Shown: piece after piece, positions 14,386-21,292 of the stretch
How positions within the stretch are numbered: position 1 is the stretch's first letter
Layout: each line of letters starts with the position of its first letter
Assembly (NCBI GenBank): GCA_947178245.1
Contig: CAMWXO010000013.1
Location: forward strand, 1 to 21,292
Direction of reading: 5' to 3'
Source: an uncultured Porphyromonadaceae bacterium
Lineage (GTDB): Bacteria > Bacteroidota > Bacteroidia > Bacteroidales > Muribaculaceae
DNA: 21,292 bases
Made by a program: the position numbers and the translations under genes
The notes under the pieces: model-generated
The model's input: only the letters and a program-made list of their open reading frames with translations
What the model was told of the DNA's origin: nothing
Databases searched by the model: none

Positions 14386-16455
14386 ATGAAAAGAATATAT
14401 AGATATATGGCAGTCGCCGGAGCGCTCCTGGCGGGAATGTCGCTGACTTCCTGCGAGGACTACCTCGACAAGGAGCCGGCTTCCGACGTCTCTGCCGACC
14501 TCGCTTTCAAGAATTTCAGGAATGCGCAGGGTTTCGTTGAGGAAATCTACAACTGCATCCCCAACATGACTCAGTGCGGCTGGTGTCCCGGATTCAACTA
14601 CGGCGACGACCTCATCCAAAATCCTCAGGCCGACGGCCATATCAACCATCAGATTGACTTGGGTAACTTCTGGGCTTGGGCAACGGTATCGGAATTCTGG
14701 TTCTCCAATACCGCCGCTGATCCTACATCCAGCGATGGCCACAGCCATCATTTCTACGGCCATGCCTGGTATTGCATCGCAAAGTGTAACAAGGGTATAG
14801 CCGAGCTCGAGAATCCCGATCATGTCTTCAACGGAACGGAGGAGGAGAAGAACCTTCTTCTCGGCCAGCTCTATTTCTTCCGCGGATGGTGGCATTTCGG
14901 TATGATGGAGTTCTTCGGTGGCATACCTTATATAGATGAGGTGCTTGATCCGGGCGCAGCGCCCACCAACGTGCGTCTCAGCTATCAGGAATGTGCCGAG
15001 AAGGCTGCCGCTGACTTCCGCAAGGCTGCCGATCTCCTCCCCGTAAACTGGGACAGCACTGATACGGGCAAAGCTTCGGGCGACAACTCGCTCCGTATAA
15101 ATAAGGTGACCGCTCTCTCTTATCTCGGTAAGAACTATCTATGGGCTGCCAGCCCGCTCATGCAGTATGGCGCTCAGAAAGGCGGACAGCACACTTACGA
15201 TTATGATAAGGAGCTCGCTTCAAAAGCAGCCGATGCCCTTGGTGAGGTGCTCGAACTCGTACGCACCGGTGCGTGCCAGTATAAGCTCAACGACTTTAAC
15301 TATAAGGATATAGCTGCTCATGAAAAGGCAGACGGCGTGGATTATTCCTACAGCGAACTCTGGCTTACATCAGGGCGCGGCGGCATACAGCCCGGTGGCC
15401 CCGAGGCCATCATGCGCGGCCCCTCGAAAGGTTGGTCTTACACATACTACCGCTGGGGCATGACATTCGTGGCAAATGAGGTTTCTGACGGTTGCGACAA
15501 CATCGGTCACTCACCGACAGCCAACTATGTGAAGAACTATGGTATGGCCAACGGTCTGCCCCTCGACGATCCAGAATCAGGCTGGGATAAAGAGCGCCCT
15601 TATAAGGATCGTGACCCCCGCTTCTATCATGACATAGTTTATGACGGAATGCAATATATCAAGGCTACTCCCCAGATGGCGCATTCCCATTTCAAATATG
15701 CCCGTCTCGCTTCCGCATCTCAGTTCATAACGCCTTCAGGTGAGAACAAGAGTATGCGTAAGGCTGAAAATGCCTCGCGCACAGGCTATCTGCTCAACAA
15801 GTTCGTCTCGCACATCGCCAACCAGTATGACGGCGGAAGCTATATGAACGGCGGCGCACTTCCTCACTCATATTGCCCCTACATGCGTCTGGCCGACGTC
15901 TATCTGATGTATGCCGAGGCTACGGCTGCTATTGGCGACCGCAGCGGAAAGAGCTCAAAATGCGGATATACTTCAGTAGACGCCATCAATGTGCTGCGCG
16001 ACCGCGTAGGCGTAGGGCATGTAGCCGATAAGTTTACAGGTAAGGCATATATGGATGAGGTTCGCCGCGAGCGTGCCGTCGAACTCGCCTTCGAGGGCTT
16101 CCGCTTCCACGACCTGCAGCGCTGGCTGCTCCTCACCGAACCTGCATACGCCTCTAAGACCTCTCAGGAATTCCTCCGTGTAGACGGTGCTGACGAGGTT
16201 AATATGGATGCTGTCGAGGTTACTGAAAATGATAAAACAATTACCTTATACGGAACATCCGCTGAAGTCAATTTCTATAATATTGATGCCGACGGAGACG
16301 GCGTTCCCGACAATGATCCCCGCGACGCACGAGTGTCAGAGTTCCACGAGGAAGTCATCATTACCCGCAATTACGACACCAAGCATTATTGGTTCCCGCT
16401 GCTGCGCGACGATGTATATAAGGTTGACGGATTCGAGCAGAATCCCGGCTGGTAA
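14386..16455 (+). CDS. xusB: SusD-like glycan-binding lipoprotein, first copy (XusB-like)
   Basis: The 689-residue surface lipoprotein (lipobox LTSC, Cys23, then EDYLDKEPASDVSAD) belongs to the SusD/RagB family, which caps the SusC barrel and binds the glycan. Helical repeat segments are seen (LLLGQLYFFRGWWHFGMMEFFGG; YQECAEKAAADFRKAADLLP), and the C-terminal family signature RRERAVELAFEGFRFHDLQRW begins at R560. A calcium-loop-like DADGDGVPDND lies at residues 634-644 inside a C-terminal insert, making it about 100 residues longer than the second SusD here. It follows xusA by 18 bases and precedes xusC by 35, with no promoter box or strong terminator seen between, so it is cotranscribed. Ligand is inferred to be xylan from the neighbours. 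Confidence 0.94.
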   Translation: MKRIYRYMAVAGALLAGMSLTSCEDYLDKEPASDVSADLAFKNFRNAQGFVEEIYNCIPNMTQCGWCPGFNYGDDLIQNPQADGHINHQIDLGNFWAWATVSEFWFSNTAADPTSSDGHSHHFYGHAWYCIAKCNKGIAELENPDHVFNGTEEEKNLLLGQLYFFRGWWHFGMMEFFGGIPYIDEVLDPGAAPTNVRLSYQECAEKAAADFRKAADLLPVNWDSTDTGKASGDNSLRINKVTALSYLGKNYLWAASPLMQYGAQKGGQHTYDYDKELASKAADALGEVLELVRTGACQYKLNDFNYKDIAAHEKADGVDYSYSELWLTSGRGGIQPGGPEAIMRGPSKGWSYTYYRWGMTFVANEVSDGCDNIGHSPTANYVKNYGMANGLPLDDPESGWDKERPYKDRDPRFYHDIVYDGMQYIKATPQMAHSHFKYARLASASQFITPSGENKSMRKAENASRTGYLLNKFVSHIANQYDGGSYMNGGALPHSYCPYMRLADVYLMYAEATAAIGDRSGKSSKCGYTSVDAINVLRDRVGVGHVADKFTGKAYMDEVRRERAVELAFEGFRFHDLQRWLLLTEPAYASKTSQEFLRVDGADEVNMDAVEVTENDKTITLYGTSAEVNFYNIDADGDGVPDNDPRDARVSEFHEEVIITRNYDTKHYWFPLLRDDVYKVDGFEQNPGW

Positions 16456-16490
16456 TCAATTCCATTAATCATTAAAGATACCGATACAAC

Positions 16491-19325
16491 ATGATATCAA
16501 TTTTTAAGAAATATGTTCCTGCCGTGCTTCTTGGATCGATGATGGCGACATCCGCTCCGGTCTCCGCGCAGGATATCGAGGAGCCCCTGCTGGCCGACTC
16601 TTTGGTGCAGCTGGCTTACCGCCGGGTGGCCGAGGCTGACCTCTTGGGCGGTTCCGAGAAAATCAGCATAAAGGATCTGATGGAGAAGAATCACATCAAT
16701 GATCTTAACAGTACCACTCTAAAAGGTTACATCCCTGGTTTTAACGGTGGCTCCCTCTGGGGTGCCGACACCGACAACGGCGGTGTCCTTATCCTCATTG
16801 ACGGTGTCATCCGCGACCTCAACAACATCCCCCCCACGGAGGTGGAGAGCGTCACCTTCATGAAAGGTGCGCAGGCAGTGGTGCTCTATGGAGCGCGCGC
16901 TGCCAAGGGTGCCATCTTCATCACCACAAAGCGCGGACAGCAGGGCGACCTCCGTGTGAACGCACACGCAAGCACCGGCTGGGCTGTGGCGAAGCGCATG
17001 CCCGAGTATCTCGGAGCTACAAACTACATGCTCATGTATAATCAGGCTCAGGGGAATACTCCCGGCGGCAACCCTAACTATTACTCGGATGAGGTGATCT
17101 ACAACACCGCAACCGGAGCAAACCCATTCCGCTATCCTGACGTGAATCTCCTCTCGGACGACTACGTGAAGCATACCTACAACCGCACCGACGCTGACGT
17201 GGAGATAACCGGAGGCAACGATCGCGCCCGCTTCTACACCAACATCAGCTACTATCGCTTCGGCGACTATCTGAAAGCGGGAGAAGCTAAGCACAACTAT
17301 ACCGACCGCTTCGGCGTGAGAGGCAACGTGGACGTGAAGTTCTCAGACCATGTTACCGGCTACGTGAATACGGCTGCCACCTTCTACGGTGCGCGCTCTG
17401 CCATCGGCAACTACTGGGAGGCTGTGAACACTTTCCGCCCCAACCGCGTGGTTCCCTTCATACCGGTGGACATGATCAACAGCAGCGCTGCTGATGCCCT
17501 TCAGACCGTGATGAACTCCAACCATATCATCAATGGTATGTTCCCCGGAGGCAACGCGGCCAACAGCACCAACATCCTCGGCGATTACTTCTTCGGCGGC
17601 AACCAGAAGTTCATCAGCCGTCAGTTCCAGTTTGACGCAGGCGTAAACATCGACCTCAGCAAGGTGACAAAGGGTCTCACCTTCGGCGCCATGTATGCCA
17701 TCGACTACGCCACATCCTACTATACCAACTACAAGGATGAGTATGCCACATTCGTTCCGACATGGATGAACTTCAACGGCAAGGATGAGATCGTGGCCAT
17801 CACGCAGGAGGGTCTTGACAAGCACTCAGGTATCCAGAACGTGGAGAATTCCTCTTCCCGTCAGACCCAGCACTTCTCGGCTCAGTTCGACTACACCCGC
17901 ACATGGGATGCGCTTCACAACTTCCACGCCATGCTCGTGGCAGCCGGATGGCAGCGCTCGCAGTCGGGAGAATACCACAAGACGAGCAGCGCCAACCTCG
18001 GCCTCGGCATCGACTACAACTATGACCATACCTATTATGCTGAATTCGGTTCAGCCCTCGTGCACTCCGCGAAATTCGCTCCGGGTCACAGAAACGGTCT
18101 TTCCGTATCCGGTACGGTAGGCGTGAACTTCGCCAATATCGGTTCTCTCAAAGACAACGGGAACGTGAACAACCTCATGCTCTCCCTGTCGGCATCCAGA
18201 CTCAAGCAGGATATGGATATCACAGGTTTCTACATGTATACCGCCAACTACGAAAAAGAGGGATGGTATGGCTGGGCCCCCGGTGGTCAGGCTGCTCAGT
18301 CGCCCCGTCGCGGTCCTAACGAAGACCTTACTTTCGTGACCCGCAAGGAATGTTCTGCTTCTATCCGCGGCGACTTCTTCAACCGCGCCCTGAGCATCGA
18401 CGGATCGCTATTCATGTATGACCGCGACGGCCTGCCCATCAACAACTCCACCAAATTGCCGTCGTTCTTCTCCACCTATTATCCCAATGCCTCTTTCATT
18501 CCCTGGCTCAACTATGACGCCAACCGCACGAAAGGCTTTGACTTCGGCGTGACGGGACGCAAGAAGTTCGGCGAGTTCGAACTCGAGCTCGGCGTGAACG
18601 GCACCTACTACAAGACCAAGGCCACCAAGCGCGACGAAGTTCATGACGACGCATATCAGTATGCAGTCGGCAAGGACGTAGACGGCATCTGGGGCTACCG
18701 CTGCCTCGGCTTCTTCCAGACCGACGAGGAGGCTGCCGCAGTTGACCAGAGCGCTCTCGGCTCAGCATCGCTCGGCGCCGGCGACCTCAGATATGAGGAT
18801 GTGAACAACGACGGCGTGGTCAACAATCAGGATCGCGTCTTCCTCGGAAGAGGCGGATGGTATGGCGACCCCTTCACCCTCGGCATCAACCTCACAGCGA
18901 AGTATAAGGGATTCACCCTCTTCGTGCACTGCACCGGCGGCTACGGCGCTAACGCCCTCAAGAGCGGCACTTACTATCGCCCGCAGGAGGAATGCAAGTA
19001 TTCCTCGGAGGTGCTCGGATGCTGGACACCGGAGAATGCCGCTTACGCTACTCTGCCCCGTCTGCGCGCGGACGCAGCCAGCAACAACAATCAGGACTCC
19101 GACTTCTGGATGTATAGCCGCGACCGCTTCGAGATTGCCAAGGTGCAGCTCACCTACGACTTCGCAAGCAGCCTCTTTGCAGGCAAGGTGGTGAAGGGCA
19201 TCCAGCTCTTCCTCAGCGCTGACGACCTGCTCATGATAGCCAAGAACAAGAAAATCATGGAAACGAATGTGGGAGGCGCTCCTCAGAACCGCTTCTACAA
19301 CTTCGGTGCCACAGTATCGTTCTAA
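16491..19325 (+). CDS. xusC: SusC-like TonB-dependent transporter, second copy, short N-terminus (XusC-like)
   Basis: The 944-residue protein has a signal peptide (about 1-26, APVSA before QDIEE) but no carboxypeptidase-regulatory-like domain: the segment SLVQLAYRRVAEADLLGG comes within 40-60 residues of the start. That segment stands where the TonB box and early plug are in xusA and may be a divergent TonB box. The plug follows (VLILIDGVIRDLNNIPPTEVESVTFMKG, about residues 98-125, and AVVLYGARAAKGAIFITTKRG), then the barrel with a calcium-type loop DVNNDGVVNNQD (from D770) and a C-terminal FYNFGATVSF. This short-N-terminus type is known among second SusC copies of xylan loci. It pairs with the downstream SusD, whose start lies 17 bases after its stop. 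Expected role: import of a different size or decoration class of xylan oligosaccharide than xusA; this is inference. Confidence 0.94.
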   Translation: MISIFKKYVPAVLLGSMMATSAPVSAQDIEEPLLADSLVQLAYRRVAEADLLGGSEKISIKDLMEKNHINDLNSTTLKGYIPGFNGGSLWGADTDNGGVLILIDGVIRDLNNIPPTEVESVTFMKGAQAVVLYGARAAKGAIFITTKRGQQGDLRVNAHASTGWAVAKRMPEYLGATNYMLMYNQAQGNTPGGNPNYYSDEVIYNTATGANPFRYPDVNLLSDDYVKHTYNRTDADVEITGGNDRARFYTNISYYRFGDYLKAGEAKHNYTDRFGVRGNVDVKFSDHVTGYVNTAATFYGARSAIGNYWEAVNTFRPNRVVPFIPVDMINSSAADALQTVMNSNHIINGMFPGGNAANSTNILGDYFFGGNQKFISRQFQFDAGVNIDLSKVTKGLTFGAMYAIDYATSYYTNYKDEYATFVPTWMNFNGKDEIVAITQEGLDKHSGIQNVENSSSRQTQHFSAQFDYTRTWDALHNFHAMLVAAGWQRSQSGEYHKTSSANLGLGIDYNYDHTYYAEFGSALVHSAKFAPGHRNGLSVSGTVGVNFANIGSLKDNGNVNNLMLSLSASRLKQDMDITGFYMYTANYEKEGWYGWAPGGQAAQSPRRGPNEDLTFVTRKECSASIRGDFFNRALSIDGSLFMYDRDGLPINNSTKLPSFFSTYYPNASFIPWLNYDANRTKGFDFGVTGRKKFGEFELELGVNGTYYKTKATKRDEVHDDAYQYAVGKDVDGIWGYRCLGFFQTDEEAAAVDQSALGSASLGAGDLRYEDVNNDGVVNNQDRVFLGRGGWYGDPFTLGINLTAKYKGFTLFVHCTGGYGANALKSGTYYRPQEECKYSSEVLGCWTPENAAYATLPRLRADAASNNNQDSDFWMYSRDRFEIAKVQLTYDFASSLFAGKVVKGIQLFLSADDLLMIAKNKKIMETNVGGAPQNRFYNFGATVSF

Positions 19326-19342
19326 CCAATCTGCATAAAACG

Positions 19343-21118
19343 ATGAAAAAAACAATTAAACTAATGGCGGCGGGAGTGCTTATGGCAGGCATGGCATCTT
19401 GCGATGACATGTTCACTCCCGCTATCGAAAATATCAAGGATGCGAATACGATCGAGACCGAGGCGAATTTCGCCGATCAGGTTCTTGGCAATGCCTACAT
19501 CCTCATGCCTTACTCTTCAAGCCCCTACAACGACGTGGCCACCGACGACGCCGTGAGCAACGACCTCACGAACACATGGCTCACTATGGCCGGCGGCGCA
19601 TGGACATCGCAGACAGGTGTCTCCAACGACAACTGGCGCGACCGTTACGCTTCCATTCAGTATATCAATATTTTCCTTCAGAAGCTCGATAAGGTTAATT
19701 TCGAGTCGAATGAGAATCTTGATATCATGTTCCACGATCGTCTGCGTGGCGAGGCCCTCGGCCTGCGTGCCCTGAACATGTATTATCTGCTGCAGAACTA
19801 CGGTGGCTACGGCACTTCGGGCGATCTGCTCGGTGTGCACATCTTCACCGATCCGTTTGACGCCACTCAGGACATGAATGTTCCCCGCGACGGTTTCCGT
19901 GCATGTCTCGACCGTCTGCTTGAAGATGCCGATGAGGCCATCTCACTTCTGCCCGACACATACGTGAACATAAGGACAAACAACGAGGTGCCGCAGAAAT
20001 ACGCAGCCCTCGGCGTTGATATGGCAAACTATAACCGCGTTTTTGGCCCTACCACCCACATGCGTATGTGCGGCCGCATCGTGGCAGCAGTCCGCGCGCA
20101 GGCTGCCCTTCTCGCAGCAAGCCCCGCTTTCGCAGCTTCAGGTATGGAATGGGGGCAAGCTGCTGATTACGCCGCTACCGTGCTCGACAAGATCGGCGGC
20201 GTTGCCGGACTCTCGGCAACCGGACATCTATGGTATACCAAAGACGAAGTCGGTGAGCCTGACGCATACACCGATCATAGCGAGATTATCTGGCGTGACG
20301 GAGGCGGAAAGAATTGTGATCTGGAATCGGATAACTTCCCGCCGACTCTCTACGGCAAAGGCCGCGTGAACCCGACACAGAACCTCGTGGACGCGTTCCC
20401 CGCGCTCAATGGATATCCCATCTCAGACGCACGCGCCGAATACAATGCCAATGATCCCTATACCAACCGCGACCCGCGTCTTGCTGCATACATTGTGACC
20501 AACGGCTCTACTTTAGCCGGCAGTGTGGTGAACTCCTCCGTGCATCAGCCGGTCAATGACAACGACAAGGACGGCCTGAATGCCGAGAGCGGCAGATCTA
20601 CCCGCACAGGCTACTACATGCGCAAGCTCATGCGTGAGGACGTGAATCCCAATCCCGCTAATCAGGTTACCATGTCGCATTATACGAAGAGAATCCGCTT
20701 CACCGAGATCTTCCTCGCATACGCAGAGGCAGCCAACGAAGCCTGGGGCCCGACACAGGGAGGCTCACACGGCTATTCCGCCTACGACGTGATCAAGGCT
20801 ATCCGCAAGCGCGCGGGCATCGGCCTCGACAACGGTGATGCTTATCTCGAAAGCATCAAGGGCGATCAGGCCAAAATGCGTGAGCTTATCCGCAACGAGC
20901 GTCGTCTCGAGCTCTGCTTCGAGAACATCCGCTTCTGGGATCTCCGCCGCTGGAAAGCCGACCTCAACGAGACAGCCCGCGGTATGAGAATCGAAGGAAA
21001 CACCTACACCGTGATCGATGTGGAAAAACGCAATTACGGTTCACACATGGTTTATGGCCCGATTCCCTACGGAGACGTGATCAAATTCAGCAACATAGAG
21101 CAGAACGCAGGCTGGTAA
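19343..21118 (+). CDS. xusD: SusD-like glycan-binding lipoprotein, second copy (XusD-like)
   Basis: The 591-residue lipoprotein has a signal ending in MASC (Cys20, followed by DDMFTPAIEN). Typical SusD features are seen: the N-terminal helical unit (DRLRGEALGLRALNMYYLLQ NYGGYG), a segment that lists partner contacts (GRIVAAVRAQAALLAASPAFAA), the phrase FTEIFLAYAEAANEAWG, and the family signature RNERRLELCFENIRFWDLRRW starting at R517. It ends in the usual aromatic close, IEQNAGW. It is clearly divergent from the first SusD (different length and loops), so the two pairs probably prefer different ligands. It sits 17 bases after xusC and 23 bases before the next lipoprotein gene. Confidence 0.94.
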   Translation: MKKTIKLMAAGVLMAGMASCDDMFTPAIENIKDANTIETEANFADQVLGNAYILMPYSSSPYNDVATDDAVSNDLTNTWLTMAGGAWTSQTGVSNDNWRDRYASIQYINIFLQKLDKVNFESNENLDIMFHDRLRGEALGLRALNMYYLLQNYGGYGTSGDLLGVHIFTDPFDATQDMNVPRDGFRACLDRLLEDADEAISLLPDTYVNIRTNNEVPQKYAALGVDMANYNRVFGPTTHMRMCGRIVAAVRAQAALLAASPAFAASGMEWGQAADYAATVLDKIGGVAGLSATGHLWYTKDEVGEPDAYTDHSEIIWRDGGGKNCDLESDNFPPTLYGKGRVNPTQNLVDAFPALNGYPISDARAEYNANDPYTNRDPRLAAYIVTNGSTLAGSVVNSSVHQPVNDNDKDGLNAESGRSTRTGYYMRKLMREDVNPNPANQVTMSHYTKRIRFTEIFLAYAEAANEAWGPTQGGSHGYSAYDVIKAIRKRAGIGLDNGDAYLESIKGDQAKMRELIRNERRLELCFENIRFWDLRRWKADLNETARGMRIEGNTYTVIDVEKRNYGSHMVYGPIPYGDVIKFSNIEQNAGW

Positions 21119-21141
21119 TCTAATCTTTAAACGAAACAACA

Positions 21142-21292
21142 ATGATAAAGACAATCAAATACACAGCGTTTGCCGGCGCTGCTCTCCTCGCCCTCGGCTT
21201 GACTTCGTGCAAGAATCCCGAGAACGACTTCCCGGATCATCAGGACGGAGTGTCGGCATACTTCCCGTATCAGTATCCTTTCCGCACCATCA
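21142..21292 (+). CDS. xusE: Surface glycan-binding lipoprotein (XusE-like / DUF1735 type), 3' end outside window
   Basis: A reading frame opens at ATG 21142-21144, 23 bases after the xusD stop, and runs to the window edge (50 codons). It encodes a lipoprotein signal (KYTAFAGAALLALGLTSC, lipid Cys23) followed by KNPENDFPDHQDGVSAYFPY and QYPFRTI. The pattern 'Y-F-x-Y-Q-Y-P-x-R-T-I' shortly after the lipobox is typical of DUF1735-containing SGBPs that follow tandem SusC/SusD pairs, including XusE. Its expected job is capture of xylan at the cell surface. Only the N-terminus is visible, so the domain make-up is inferred. In xus clusters a GH10 xylanase gene usually follows, which would lie beyond this window. 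Confidence 0.75.
   Translation, partial: MIKTIKYTAFAGAALLALGLTSCKNPENDFPDHQDGVSAYFPYQYPFRTI

Overview
The window is a carbohydrate-utilisation region from a member of the Bacteroidales. The evidence is tandem SusC/SusD-type outer-membrane genes, a hybrid two-component system (HTCS) regulator, lipobox lipoproteins, start codons without Shine-Dalgarno sequences, and TAnnTTTG-type promoter boxes. The moderately high G+C and C-rich wobble positions fit gut Muribaculaceae better than low-GC Bacteroides, but the genus is inference. The gene content points to glucuronoxylan or arabinoxylan as substrate: a GH115 alpha-glucuronidase, a GH43 xylosidase/arabinofuranosidase-type enzyme, and a SusC-SusD-SusC-SusD-SGBP array matching the xusA-xusB-xusC-xusD-xusE order of the Bacteroidetes xylan utilisation system.

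Layout. Positions 2-1066 (+) hold the 3' part of a DUF2264 gene. It converges on a GH115 gene (1077-3650, -), with a strong hairpin across both stop codons. Upstream of GH115 on the same strand is a remnant of an Rpn/PD-(D/E)XK 'transposase-nuclease' gene (3667-4146, -) that has lost its catalytic core. A 299-base divergent region with a candidate promoter and leader hairpin precedes a full-length HTCS regulator (4446-8432, +). A 1012-base gap without a protein gene follows (8433-9444). It contains a terminator, two sets of direct repeats with exact 21-bp spacing, two TAnnTTTG promoter boxes, several palindromes, and about 440 bases with unusually many nested helices (candidate structured RNA). 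Then comes a tightly spaced (+) operon: GH43 lipoprotein (9445-11169), xusA-like SusC (11203-14367), xusB-like SusD (14386-16455), xusC-like SusC (16491-19325), xusD-like SusD (19343-21118) and the first 50 codons of a xusE-like surface glycan-binding lipoprotein running off the right edge.

How the parts work together (inference from family knowledge): surface lipoproteins capture and trim xylan, the two SusC/SusD pairs import oligosaccharides through TonB-dependent gating, and periplasmic GH115 removes (4-O-methyl)glucuronic acid. The periplasmic propeller of the HTCS senses an oligosaccharide, and its cytoplasmic AraC-type domain activates the operon. The 21-bp direct repeats upstream of the GH43 promoter are the best candidate HTCS operators.

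The most interesting unexplained parts are the candidate structured RNA between regulator and operon, the 21-bp-phased repeats, and the hollowed-out Rpn remnant just upstream of GH115. All calls come from reading the sequence; no database search or folding program was run.
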